From Anaeramoeba flamelloides (lineage: Eukaryota; Metamonada; Anaeramoebidae), in contig JANTQA010000029.1 in assembly GCA_027625915.1 (NCBI GenBank), forward strand, positions 496,001-560,000: a DNA stretch of 64,000 bases, written 5' to 3'. Both the position numbers and the translations under genes were made by a program. The notes under the pieces are model-generated. The model saw nothing but the letters and a program-made list of their open reading frames with translations, did not search any database and was not told the DNA's origin. This document shows positions 14,069 through 24,240 of the stretch, in pieces (the stretch's first letter is position 1; each line of letters begins with the position of its first letter).

Positions 14069-14588
14069 GGATTATTTAATAAAAATTTTCATATTTTTGG
14101 CAATATTGGTTAACTTAATTATTAATTATAAAATCGATCTTAGCAATATTATTCACAAAATATCCATTTATCATTTTTTTAAAAACAATTATAAGAATTG
14201 AATAATACATATATTTAACCACAGAACATTAATTTTTTGAAAAAAAGAATTACAGTAATAAAAATACAATCACAAAAACTAAAATACATTTAGAACAGTA
14301 TTTCAATAATAAATCATCAAAAAAATTCTTTTAATTTAGAATAATATCAATTACTTGGAAAAAATAATATTTTACTTTTTTTTTTGAAAACAATATTAAA
14401 ATATCTATTTATCTTTGCATTGTTATTTATATATTCATTTCTTGATTTACAATTCTTTTTAGCCACGTTGGGATAATGATGAAGAATTAAATGAAGAAAA
14501 TGTTGTTATGATAGAAAATATTGGTGAAGAAAAAAAAATTGATCTTGGACAACAAGAAACCCAAGAAAAGGAAGAAATAAATAAATAA
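2648..14588 (+). CDS. GOST/LUSTR-family seven-transmembrane protein (GPR107/TMEM87-like), seven exons
   Basis: Exons are 2648-2812, 2936-3169, 3390-3630, 8539-8933, 11347-11526, 12582-12641 and 14463-14588. All phases join: exon 3 ends in phase 1 and exon 4 supplies two bases; the other junctions are phase 0. The product is 466 aa, normal for the family. ATG 2648 was chosen because it opens a good signal peptide (about residues 1-21, hydrophobic core, cut near TFA|LID). A lumenal domain follows, then the PLPGIYLVF first membrane helix (exon 3), helices with IAKGYSILKPS (exon 4), the sixth/seventh-helix block with FRLREF, where relatives have KFRP (exon 5), and an acidic cytosolic tail ending in TAA. 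Family members act in Golgi/endosome trafficking; that role here is inferred. Introns 3-6 are 4.9, 2.4, 1.1 and 1.8 kb and hold mobile elements. Exon 4 stays open past 8933 in the genome, but GT at 8934 gives the matching phase and family alignment. Least sure are the short exon 6 and the tail. Confidence 0.85.
3709..3885. mobile_element. Small inverted-repeat element (MITE), AATACTGGTATTTGAA family
   Basis: The two ends are near inverted copies: tactggtatttgaatt at the left and aattcaaataccagta at the right, with matching subterminal TTTTCACTT / AAGTGACAATTTTTTC. It has no coding capacity. It lies in intron 3 of the GOST gene, just past the donor. Relatives lie near 29750-29890, 50197-50455 and 53309-53475. 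Confidence 0.7.
4962..5496. mobile_element. Non-autonomous Tc1/mariner-like element, copy 1
   Basis: The terminal inverted repeats include ATTCCAAAAATTTGGACAC at the left and its exact complement GTGTCCAAATTTTTGGAAT at the right, bounded by TA. The 535-bp body carries no long ORF. It is nearly identical in length and sequence to 56226-56758, so the family moved recently compared with the surrounding decay. The GGACACA end and TA target suggest Tc1/mariner; the transposase source is not in the window. It sits in intron 3 of the GOST gene. Confidence 0.85.
5881..6200 (-). mobile_element. 5'-truncated LINE copy (3' end only)
   Basis: Reading the minus strand, it encodes the same C-terminal finger as the element at 1-1600 (CPLCLKY...DHFIWVCPSYEK) from about 6200 down to 6002, then the shared 3' tail ending agtgtaaattacacttctt and a poly-A run (poly-T on + at about 5881-5905). 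It is 5'-truncated, as usual for LINE insertions, and lies antisense in intron 3 of the GOST gene. Confidence 0.85.
6205..6310. repeat. Decayed foldback repeat (tctcatgacttttacaaag family)
   Basis: It begins aatctcatgacttttacaaag and continues with several TTTACAAA/TTTCAAA boxes. It is related to 49598-49733 and 58935-59090, where both arms are present. Confidence 0.5.
7180..7740 (+). mobile_element. SINE-like repeat with the LINE 3' tail, copy 1
   Basis: Its first about 440 bases (from ttccatttttcccctg through gattttgggtgttcttaatta) match no part of the LINE at 1-1600, but match the reverse complement of about 12180-12490. The last about 110 bases (gtgaaatctatggttttacg ... gagtgtaatttacacttctt, then an A-rich tail) match the LINE 3' end. 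A body joined to a LINE tail is the usual build of a SINE moved by that LINE. CTGGTTGAATCTTC near 7205 is only a weak likeness to a Pol III B box, so it could instead be a deleted LINE. It lies in intron 3 of the GOST gene. Confidence 0.6.
9040..9130. repeat. Half of a foldback element (gcactctacggcactctac)
   Basis: It shares ggttttttt...aaaaaacct and gcactctacggcactctac with the ends of the foldback at 15120-15530 (agagtgccgttgagtgcc). No ORF. It lies in intron 4 of the GOST gene. Confidence 0.45.
9560..9770. repeat. Short direct repeats in GOST intron 4
   Basis: There are two pairs: ccCAGTACAAGATA and ccCAGTACGAGATA about 40 bases apart near 9595-9640, and aagatctaatcagaacaagt followed by aagatctaatcatgaacaag near 9727-9768. 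This patch is less A+T-rich than its surroundings. No reading frame of note. Confidence 0.5.
10510..10710. mobile_element. MITE with CAGTCAGTTCCAC ends, copy 1
   Basis: This 201-bp element has inverted ends: tacagccagtaccactttta at the left and taaaagtggaactgactgta at the right. Inner boxes caaattaaggcac / ttaatttgagatt repeat inversely. TA bounds it on both sides. A cleaner 200-bp copy lies at 61636-61835 and a decayed one near 26049-26250. No coding capacity. It lies in GOST intron 4. Confidence 0.85.
11930..12490 (-). mobile_element. SINE-like repeat with the LINE 3' tail, copy 2
   Basis: It is the reverse complement of 7180-7740. The LINE tail (gtgtaaattacattctaaat) is at the low-coordinate end, and the body runs from about 12180 to the ccattttttccctg-equivalent end near 12490. 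An inserted or expanded purine run at about 12060-12175 (A/G-only repeats) interrupts the middle. It lies antisense in intron 5 of the GOST gene. Confidence 0.6.
14029..14067. repeat. Poly-T tract of nearly 40 bases
   Basis: An almost pure T run in GOST intron 6. On the minus strand it could be the tail of a lost retro-insertion, but no body is recognisable next to it. Confidence 0.8.
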
Positions 14589-15119
14589 GGAATTTTAAAG
14601 ATTTATTCTATATCTATCAATTCAAAAAGAAATTGTATTTTTCTTTTTTTTTATTTATTATGTCTTACTGAAAAAAAGACAATTAATTTTCAATAAAATT
14701 ATTGAATATTTCTCCTTTTTTTTTTAGTTTCTGTTAATTTTTATATGTTACAAAATTTTGTATTTCAATAGAACAATAACGGGCCAGTAGTAAAATGTAA
14801 AACTTACAAGCTGAAGTCGGAAAAATCTCAATTTGTCTTGACCACATTATTTTTGATTGTTTATCATTTTCTCAAAAGGTTACAAAATCCACCAGCTGTA
14901 ATTTTAAATTAAAAATTTTACTTAGGATTAATATAACGACAAATTCTTTCAAGAAACTAACTTAATTATTTGAATCTTTTTGGAATAGTATAGAAATCAA
15001 ACCTGAATAAAAATTGGAATAAATCAATCTCAATTTATTGGGTCGGGCCGATTCTTGGTGGAAATAACAAGATTCTCTCTCACACACTGGGTTCAACATA
15101 ATCTATAATTCAAATTCAA

Positions 15120-15530
15120 GATAAGATAAGTATCGTAGAGTGCCGTTGAGTGCCTAGCTCTTTCATGATTCTTGTTATTGTTTTGAAAATATATTGGTTT
15201 TCTAATCAAAAAAAAATTTAAAAAAAAACCTAGCAATACATTTTCTTGGGGAATTCCGTTTTGTTCTGTTAAGTGTTCTAGGTTTTTTTGGGGTTTTCTA
15301 TTTTATTTGTGAAGTGTTCTAGGTTTTTTTTACTTTAGAAATAAACAAAAAATTTATTAAAATTTTCGGTTTATTTCTAAAGTAAAAAAAACCTAACGAA
15401 AATCAATTGATTTCACAAATAAATAGAAAACTCAAAAAAACCTAACGAAAATCTATTGTTTTTCCATTCATAAAATTAAAAAAGTTAACGAAAAGTTTAC
15501 ATCAAGTGCCCTAGAGTGACATATAGAAAA
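15120..15530. mobile_element. Foldback element with repeated subunits, copy 1
   Basis: It is a large imperfect palindrome centred near 15362: tactttagaaataaac / gtttatttctaaagta, then repeated units of the form CTAGGTTTTTT...TTTTCTATTTTATTTGTGAAGTG on the left and their complements on the right, and outer ends agagtgccgttgagtgcc / ggc(a)ctctac-type. A diverged relative lies at about 54430-54740. No ORF. Such structures suggest a foldback DNA element whose arms grow by internal tandem copies. Confidence 0.7.
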
Positions 15531-15828
15531 ACACTTTGCTATTTTTTAATTTATGATATGAAAAGAAAGTTTAAATAATTTTTTATGTTCCTCATGTGTA
15601 TTCAGGATGCAGATAGTTTTTTAATTAGGTCATGAAAATGATAATATTATTTTTTTCTAATATTTTAATTAATTTTCTTCTCTTTTTTTTATTTGATAAA
15701 TTTTCTTTAATTACTCCTTTCTCTAAATAAAAAAAATAAAAAAAGTTAAAATACATTTTCATTTGTTTTCGAAAATTAAAAAAAAACATTACAAGAATAT
15801 GATAAACTTTTAGAACTCACTATTTAAT

Positions 15829-15849
15829 GGGGTGGGGGGTGGGGGGTAC
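15829..15849 (+). other. G-rich tract able to form a G-quadruplex
   Basis: Three G runs of 4, 6 and 6 bases are split by single T's in otherwise A+T-rich DNA. Four stacks of three G's can be drawn from it. No gene lies close. Other G/C runs lie at 16185-16192, 50032-50044 and 55517-55523. Confidence 0.6.
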
Positions 15850-17202
15850 TAATTTTTTATTATCTTTCAATTTAACATAGCTAGTTACATTAAAAAACTG
15901 GGAACTCTTTTTCTTAAAAAAAAAAACAGAACTTGCGGTCTTATCTTTTCCTCTTTAATTTTTCAAAAAATGTAGAATATATAATAGTGTAAACAAAAAG
16001 AAAAATAAATAATATTTGAGTATTATTATTATTAACCCAGGTAAATTTGGAGATCAAGGACTCACTACCATCTTTGATTACTAAATATAAATTAATAATA
16101 TGATTTTTTTTTTTTTATTTTATTTTTATGAATAATTTAAAAAACAATTTTTAATACAAAAAATTAAAAAAACAAGAGGAAATGGGGGGGAGGCAATTTA
16201 AAAAGGAAAATAGAAAATTTCAGGCATTTTAAGATAAAATTTCTATGGCAGTATATTTTTTTCTGAATCTTTTAAAAAAATTCACAAAAATAATTTCAAA
16301 AAAAAAAATTTTGGATAAGAAAATAAAATAATTTTATTGTTATTTAGGTAATATAACTATTATCCTGAAAAGGTATATTATTTTTTTTTTTGAATCCAAA
16401 TTCCATACATATATTAAGAAATCTCTTTTTCAATAATAATTCACAAAAAGACGTAATTTTTTTTGGACAAAAAGAAATTAAGTTTAGAATTTTTGTTATT
16501 AAAATTTCTCGGCCTATGTCCAGGTTAAAGAAGTATGTTAGAAAAAATTCTATTTGTATGTTTTGTTCTTGTTTGCATAAATTTTTCACAAATAATTTGT
16601 GAATTTGTAACAAAAAAGTATAATAAATGGAAAAATGGATGAAAGACGGTAAAAGTATTTTACTATCGATTTTTGAAACAATAGAATTTTAATCTTTTTT
16701 GTTATTTTTATGAATTTAAAATTCTTTTTTTTTTTGTGATCCCTTAAAATTAAAAAGTATTTATTTTATAATATAATAATAATAAAAAAAGTAATATTTA
16801 CATTAAGAGAACATGAAATAGTTGCCACAATCATTTTAACAGATATTTTCTTGTTTATTATTAAAAACAATACTGGATGAATAATCAAGAAGTATACACT
16901 CACCCACCCTCTTTTTTTCTGGTTGGTTAAATGTAACTTGATCTTGAAATTTTTTTTATCTTTGTTTATAATTAATCTCTTTCAAATTTTCAAGTTTCCC
17001 AGACAATTTTGATTTTATATATCCGGTATTGACAAGTAATAACTATTCTATTTTTGTTTTATAGCACTCATTGTCTACCTAAAAAATTTACCAAGGTAAA
17101 AAAATCGAAAAAAAAAAAAATTTTTTAATCTTATCCACTATAAAAATCAAATTGTTTGTTTTTGTAGAGAATTTTTCATTAAAAGGATATCAAATTGACT
17201 AT

Positions 17203-17866
17203 TTTAAGGGAGTAACTACATCATAAGACGTGATAAAAATTTGAGAGAGATGAGAGAAGTGTATTTTATTTTAGTGGCGTGTGATCATAGATTCTCGAAA
17301 ATTTTTTTAAAAATGTTATTTGATATTATTTTTTTTAATAATGCTAAACAATTAAAATAAAAGCGAAAAGAATTGATAAAATTGGTTCAACTTTTATTTT
17401 TTTTTATATAATAGATATTTTTTTAGGGTGAATTTAATTTAATATTCTTAGAATAAAATTTTTTGCTAATATGGGTTTTAAATTTTGAGAGAATATAATC
17501 ATATTCACTTCCCCAATTCCACCAAATTCAAGTGTCTAAAACCCTAACCAGATATCTTTTAGGATAATTATTATTTTTTAGAATCATCGTATCTATTAAA
17601 GACTGATTCTTATTTTATTTTGTGATTCTCCTTATTGTGAGTGAGTAGTTCTTTTTAAACTATATACATTAATCAAAAATGTCACTGAAACAAAAAAATA
17701 TTCTTATTGCTTTTTGGTGTCATGATTTTAAAATAATCCAAAAATGATGAAACAATAACAAATGAAAAGATTAAATGCACAACAGAATGTTGAGATAAGG
17801 ATAAAAGATAATTCATTCAACAGTCGAAACACTATTTTAAGAAATTCAACTCAACATACTATTTTG
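17203..17866 (+). mobile_element. Dispersed 0.66-kb element, copy 1
   Basis: It matches the reverse complement of 55525-56189 along its whole length. Landmarks are ttaagggagtaactacatca at the start, gagagagatgagagaag, the cacttccccaattccaccaa block and gagataaggataaaagataa near the end. The last about 90 bases form a hairpin (gaatgttgag ... ctcaacatactatt). No ORF of note, so it is a non-autonomous element of unknown family. Confidence 0.7.
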
Positions 17867-19307
17867 GCAATTTCTTTGAGACTTTGAAAAAAAAAAATTA
17901 ATTATTTAATGAATAAAGTACTTAAAATAATAAAAATCAATGAGTTACAACGAAAATAAAATGTGTTATTTTCTGATCCTCTTCAAAATTGTGAAAAAAT
18001 GAAAAATTTTCCTTTACAGTGGCTACTCCATTAATAAATTACAATTGAAAAAAAAACAAATGAAATTATATGATTGTTGGAACATATTATTTAAAAATTC
18101 CTCTGATATTATGTATAAACTCAATAAAAAAATTTTGAAAAAAGTTTTGAGTAATCTGTTGTAGATTTTCCTGATACCCCAGAAATAATTTATAAAAATA
18201 TAAATTTTTTGGAAAAATATACTTATTTTCGTCAAAAAAATCAATTTGGATCTAATTGGGAAAGTATTCAATTACCAAAAAAAAAAAAAAAAATTCAAAC
18301 GGATTCTCAATTTCAAAATTCAATGAAAAACAAAAAAAAGATTAATTCTTAGGTCTCAGAATAAAAAAAATTAAAAATTTTTTAAAAAATATAATATACA
18401 AAATAACTAAGGGAAATAGTAAAGACAAAAAAAGAAAAAAGAAAGAAAATATTCTCTATTCATATAACTCCATCAACAAAGAAAGTTTTCAAAAAATGTA
18501 ATTTAAAAAAAAAAATAATAATTCTAATTTACAAAAAATTAACAAAAAAAAAGTTTAAAAGCAGTGCTCAATTTTAATAAAATCCTAAATTTAAACAAAA
18601 TTGGTTATTTCTTTTCTGTATTTCCAAAAGGATAAATTTCTTCAATTTACAAAAAAAATGTTTTCTTTCAGTATCAAATCAAAGTTAATCCAATTTGTGG
18701 TTGCTATATATCCCTCAATATTTGGCAAAGTAATGATGTTGTATAAAATCTTTTGTATATATTTACCTCATTTAAAAAAAAAGAAAAAAAAATCTACAGA
18801 ATCCTAAAAAGTGCCAAAAAAGGAAAATTCGAAAACTAAAAGAGTTGTTTTCAAAATTATATATTCTAACCATTCAAATTGGAAATTTAATCTCTCGGAT
18901 TGACTCTTTTTTTCTAAAAAAAATCACTTTTTTTTGAATGCTTATTTTTAAAAATCTAATCATAAATCACTACTTGGGTAGATTTTCCTCGAATTTTTGT
19001 ATTAGTAAGAATTGCAAATATTTTTTTATCCTCTAAATTTATTATCATAGTAATGGTTCTTAGCTTTAACCGAATCCTTTTACAGGATTTATTTAGGTTT
19101 GAGATGGAAAAATTTTGAATTGGGATAATCTCATTTTCCTATTCATTAAAGGCAATTATAAAATTAATGAATATACTTAATTAAAAAGAATTATAAATAA
19201 TATTCCAATATTACTATAAGTTACAAAATAAATGTAAAAAAATTTTCATTCATTTAACTTTCCAAAAAAAGAATTTTAAAATAATATATATCTATATATA
19301 TATATAG

Positions 19308-19789
19308 TAGGGAAAAAAATACCGGACTTGAAAAAAATCCCGGACAAGATTTTTAATTGTGAATATAAGTAAAATTATTGTGTAAATTCATTTATTTATA
19401 ATCAAATTCCTTTTTTTAAGATTAGAACTTTTTCAATTATAACTCCCCCACTTATTAGAATGATGATTGATGAAATCACACTTGTTCAAAACACCATTCA
19501 ATCAATCAAAAAACAAGAAGAAAAAATTATCATTTTCCAAACTCTAGTAAACCTCAATAAAACTGGATTGTTTTTCAAAAAAAGTTGATCAACATAGGCT
19601 ATCAAACAATTACTCGGGTATTCTCGAGACATACACTTTAATGAACTTTAGGTAGGTTTATTACTAATCTCATAAAAAAATTGGTTATTTATAATAAGGA
19701 TTTCATTGAAATTAGACAAAAATTTTACTAATACTCACAATTAAAAATCTTGTTAGGGATTTTTTTCATGTCCGGTATTTTTTTCCCTA
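19308..19789. mobile_element. TIR element with GGGAAAAAAATACCGGAC ends
   Basis: This 482-bp element has exact 20-base inverted ends (tagggaaaaaaataccggac and its complement). Inside these are extended matching boxes (aaaaaatccc...acaagatttttaatt on both sides). TA borders both ends. The interior holds a short Lys/Gln-rich frame with stops and no recognisable transposase. The middle is shared with 36374-36770. Confidence 0.8.
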
Positions 19790-20251
19790 TTATAATTCAA
19801 AATATTTAATTCTCAAAATGTAGTTTAAATTATTAATTTCCCTCTTTTAGAATTGGGGTCTTTTGATGATTTATTTTAATTCTTGAAATGTGATTTTTTG
19901 AAAGCTGACTTAAAATATTGATCTTTTTATTCGACAATTAATGGTATGTCCAAACACTTTTCTTGATTCCGAAAAGTTGTTTTAAATCTTCAAAACAGCC
20001 AAATAATTTGCCTCCTTAAGGATTATTCGAATTTTATGGTTAGTGAATACTATTTTTCCATCTAGAAACATATTTATAGACTTAAAAGAAACTTGATCTA
20101 AGGGATCTTGCTAATTTGAAAAATTTTGGTTTTTTTAGAAAATTTTGAGTTGGGTAAAAAAAATTTCCCTTCATCAAATCCAAAATATTCTCAACAAATT
20201 TTGAAAAAAAAAATTTCTTAAGGAAAATGTTACTCCACTTTCTTTTCTAGT

Positions 20252-20476
20252 ATGTTAGAGAGTATAAATATACTTGAAAAGAAAGTCGAGTGGCATTTTC
20301 TTAATATCAAAAAAAATATCTATTTAGTTTTGCCTTGTTTTGTTCGTGAAACTCAAAAAGTTTTTGTATCAATTAATGATTTTCAAGCAAAGCTAAAAAA
20401 GCAAAAAAATCCAAAATCGCAATTTTTTGACTTTTCCTCAATTAATTGTCTTTTAAAGCTTTTTTTCTTTTTATAG
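20252..20476 (+). CDS. Unrecognised 74-codon ORF upstream of the PROPPIN gene
   Basis: It begins with ATG and shows a mixed, protein-like composition (KKVEWHF, VRETQKVFVSINDF), then ends in an Leu/Phe-rich run. It may be a chance ORF, a remnant exon or the end of an unlinked gene; TTTTCTAG just before the ATG could be a splice acceptor. No domain is recognised. It ends about 90 bases before the PROPPIN start codon. Confidence 0.2.
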   Translation: MLESINILEKKVEWHFLNIKKNIYLVLPCFVRETQKVFVSINDFQAKLKKQKNPKSQFFDFSSINCLLKLFFFL

Positions 20477-20565
20477 TATTTTCTTTCAATCCTCACAGAG
20501 CACAAAATTCAGATAGTCCTTTATTCATTTTCTTTGAATTTTTCTTTTAGTGAAAAATAATTGTT

Positions 20566-21789
20566 ATGTCACAAAAACAAAGTTCAATTGCAAGTTCTTT
20601 ATCATTTAATAGTAAAAAATCTTGTTTGTGTTGTGCGCTTCAAAACGGGTTTCGAATTCTCAATGTGGAAGGGTTTACAAAAAGATTCAAAAGAGTATTT
20701 ATTGGCAAAGGCGTCCGTATTATGTCTTTACTTTGCAATTCAAACATCATTGCGGTTGTCAAGTTAGGCTTTTCCAAAAAAGTGTCCTTATGGGACGATT
20801 ATCAATCAAAGATGATTGTTGAAATGGATTTTGATTCGTCAGTTACTGCAATCAGACTTTTTTTAGACAAGATCGTTGTGGCGTCGATGAACAAAATTAC
20901 AATTCTTAGTTTCCGTGATCTGCATCGCATTGCAGAGATACCAACAGCCAATAACTCCATTGGGCTTCTGGCAGCACACGAAGGTAATCGTGACAATCTT
21001 GAACTACTTATTTTCCCGGGAACAAATTCTGGGCATATTGCTGTTCTTGAATATCAAAAAAAAGCTGTAAAATATGAATGGGTGTATGTTTCTTTTTTTA
21101 TTTTTTTTTTCCCTTTCTTTTTGTGAAAAGTTTTTACTCTTTTCAAAAGGCAACTCTCTTTTTAAAAACAATCATTATCAAAACAAAACGGAAAAAATAA
21201 ACAAAATAATAAAATCATAAACACACTTTAATAACCCAAAAATTGCAAAATAAACTGCTTGGAATAATAATTGTTTTGAATTTTTGTTTTTTGAGCAAAC
21301 AGCGCATTTGATCAGCCAATTGGAGTTGGATCTCTCAACTCTACTGGTAATTTATTTGCAATTGCAAACCAAGACGGTACATCTATAAGGGTCTTTCATG
21401 TAAGAAGTGGCGTTTGCCTTTGCAAATTTAAAAGAGGAAAGCAAAAAGCGACAATTTTTGATCTCACCTTTAGCCCCGATTCAAAGCTTTTGGTTGTGAC
21501 TTCTTCACGTGGATCTATCCACGTATTTAAGTTGCCACCAGATCTCAATGATCGCACAGTTAAAAAAACCAACAAAAAAGGCATTAAATTTGGCAAGTTT
21601 GGAACGAAAATGATCCGAAGTGTAATGAAATGCCCACTCGAAAATACAACAAAAAATATTTCAGAATTTATTAAAAACAAATTCCATATTTTTACTTTAG
21701 ATGGTTGGCATTATACTTTTAGTATAAACCAAGAACACAATACGATAACTCAAGACGGAGAGCCAAACCGATTTCTAAAAGAAAAATAA
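20566..21789 (+). CDS. PROPPIN, Atg18/WIPI-family beta-propeller, two exons
   Basis: Exons are 20566-21083 and 21303-21789. The donor is GTATGT, the acceptor AACAG, and the split codon GT|C gives Val173. The 334-aa product fits the family (about 340-360 aa). The first exon supplies the first four blades, including VSLWDDY. The second opens with the conserved FDQPIGVGSLNSTGNL and IANQDGTSIRVF blade. It then carries FKRG at residues 215-218, equivalent to the FRRG motif that binds PI3P and PI(3,5)P2, followed by KATIFDLTFSPDSKLL. The change of FRRG to FKRG keeps both basic charges. Family members act in autophagosome formation and endolysosomal membrane traffic. The gene is closest in feel to the WIPI3/4 or Atg18 branch, which cannot be settled by eye. 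It ends with TAA and a (TAA)n microsatellite lies 100 bases downstream. Confidence 0.9.
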
Positions 21790-21878
21790 AAAAATCAAAA
21801 ACGGATTTTCGATGTGAATAAAATGATCTTTGAAAAACGGATTTTGTATTTTATGAAAGCCGAGACTTTTAATTGATA

Positions 21879-21882
<4 letters not shown>

Positions 21883-21922
<40 letters not shown>
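21883..21922. repeat. (TAA)n microsatellite
   Basis: About thirteen uninterrupted AAT/TAA units lie just downstream of the PROPPIN stop codon, probably in or next to its 3' untranslated region. Confidence 0.9.
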
Positions 21923-21924
<2 letters not shown>

Positions 21925-23339
21925 CATAAAAAAACTTTCCATTGGAATAGTCAAATGATTTTAATAATATCCTTTATCTAACTTTAAAGCTTCTGCATTT
22001 ATACAATAGCTGTAAATTTTTTTATTTTTTAATATATTAAAAAACATATAATTTTGTTTTTTTTTTAATTTTTTATTTTTCCTTTTGTTATGAAAATTTT
22101 ATTCAAATTAATAATATTAAAGTGGTTGCTATAAAATCTAAAACCCAGAATTTTTACTAAACCTATAAATTCAATTTTTTTGATCCATTGAAAATCAAGT
22201 AATATTTCGAAAATATATTCCCATTTTACAGATAAATATAAAAGCTACAAAGTAACCATATCTGTTCAATTGGGATGTTGTTTAAGTATTCTAAATCTCA
22301 CATTTTTAACAATTGGGTATATGGAGAAATCAAAAAACACTTTCCCAATTAGGATGGTTAGTGGTTACCCGATAATTTTATATAAAATTTTTTTCAAAAA
22401 ATTTGAATCATTTTATAATATTATTGTAAATGTTTTTTTTTTTGGTTTTGTCTCAGAATTCTTATCATAAATAATTTTTAATTTTTAGATCAGAACCAAA
22501 TTTTTATTTTTTTTGAAATTTTTGTTTTTCTATTTTTTTTTTTTTACCATTTTCTTTTTTATTTTTTTTTTACCCTTTTCTTTTCTTTTCTGATATCAAT
22601 ATTTCTTTCAGAAAAGCTAATTTACAGACTTTAAAGAGTTTAATTTTTTCATTCAAAGTTATTTAATAGTTGTAAAAATGTGTGCGTTATTCATCGGAAT
22701 AATGACCTTGAAACTTTGATTATCAATATATGAAAAATACTACCCTCTCTATGAGTTTAAATTTTTTTTATTATTTATTTATTCTTAAAGATAATAAAAA
22801 CAAAGTTTATTTTTTTTTAAAAAATCAAATAAATCAAATCCTTCTTTTTCTTTTTTTTTTTATTATTATCAATTTTTTTTCTTATTTGTGGTTTGAAGAA
22901 AGGAAAATAAAAAACCAAAACATATTTAAAAAATACTAACTAAGATAAAAAACTGTTTGCTGTCTATTAAAATTCCAATAGTAAGAAAAAAAAATATTCT
23001 TTACGATAATTACAGAAATAATTGAATAAAAATAAAATTGGTAAACCAATTTAAAAAATTCTGGTTAACTTTTTTTTTAATGAGAATTCTAATAAAAAAT
23101 CTGGAAAGGTTATTTTTCAAAAAATGTTGCTCATTTGTTTTTGGATTTTAAATTGTGTTTTTTTTTAATTTTTAAAATATCAGGTTTTTATAAAGTCAAG
23201 AATGATTTAAAAGTGAATTATTATTCATATCTAAATTATAGTTGTTCTAGAATATTAAAGGATATATTATTTTTTTCAATTTATTATTTCAGGTTTGTCA
23301 CAATTTTTGAAATAGATTCGATATGTATGTATTTCTCTC

Positions 23340-23340
23340 T

Positions 23341-23400
<60 letters not shown>
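23340..23400. repeat. (TG)n microsatellite
   Basis: CTCTCTCTG is followed by about 28 TG units and then three TATG units. Confidence 0.95.
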
Positions 23401-23402
<2 letters not shown>

Positions 23403-24205
23403 TTATGTATGTATGTATCGTATTTTCCTGTATAGGGAAGTGGTTTAAATAGTTGAATCAGATGTATTTTATATGTTTAAAGTACTTTTGAAGAAAAGAA
23501 TTAACATAGAAAATTTCAAATTTGAAATCTATTTTTTACTTTTTTTTAATTTTCAATTTTTTTAAAAAACATCATAATTCATTTGACAGTTGTTTTTTGT
23601 ACTGTAAGATCATTTGCCGCTTGTAAAAATGTGTTATTTTAATGTTATTGAAATGACTGAAAATTATTTTAGATAAATCATATTGTTTTTAATTGAAATT
23701 TTAATTTAATATCTAATTGAAGATCAAAATTAACATTGTTGTTTTTCTCAATGTGAAGACCTAAAAATATTAGTTTTTCAATTTTTAAGAATGTATATTG
23801 ATTGTTTCGTTTTACTAAATCTACTTCATTGTACTGGAAATGAAACGGGTAAAAAAGAAAAATTCATTATTTTCTAAGAATCGCCAAATATAAAATTGTT
23901 TAGAAATAAGATAAAAAAAATAAATTTCATATAAGAACCGGTGATTCATAAAATAAATACCTTGACAAAGTATAATTTATCAAAGAAAAAATAAAATAAC
24001 CACAAATTTTTGGGTAACTCTTGTATTGTAATTTCTTCTCAAAATTTTCTTAATTTCTTTTATAAATTAAAATTGTTAAAAAACGATTTTTAATAGAAAT
24101 TTTTTGAATATAAAGATCAATTACAAATAATCAATTTTCTGAAAGTGAATTGGAAGTTTTTATTTTTTTTTTTTTCCTTTCAAATTGACTTAAAAAAAGA
24201 GAAAA

Positions 24206-24240
24206 TAAAATGAAAATGAAAATGAAAATGAAAATGAAAA
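24206..24240. repeat. (TGAAAA)n minisatellite
   Basis: Five to six exact hexamer units (atgaaa/tgaaaa) lie in the gene-free region. Confidence 0.9.

Larger units (their letters stand above)
14589..20565. other. Six kilobases without a firm gene
   Basis: Apart from the elements listed separately (foldback at 15120, element at 17203, TIR element at 19308) this is decayed A+T-rich DNA. A minus-strand open frame at 16344-16613 (89 codons) reads somewhat protein-like but has no recognisable domain, and an overlapping frame is open on the other strand. A 74-codon plus frame at 20252-20476 is listed on its own. Confidence 0.5.

Noticed and set aside
16344-16613. 89-codon minus-strand ORF
   Set aside because: No domain, an overlapping plus-strand frame is also open, and composition is mainly Leu/Ile/Lys/Phe; not enough for a gene call.
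21490-21789. Separate 99-codon gene starting at 21490
   Set aside because: It is the end of the PROPPIN second exon; the frame is continuous upstream to the acceptor at 21302.
23135-23452. 105-codon ORF with a Cys-Val repeat
   Set aside because: It is the translation of a (TG)n microsatellite.
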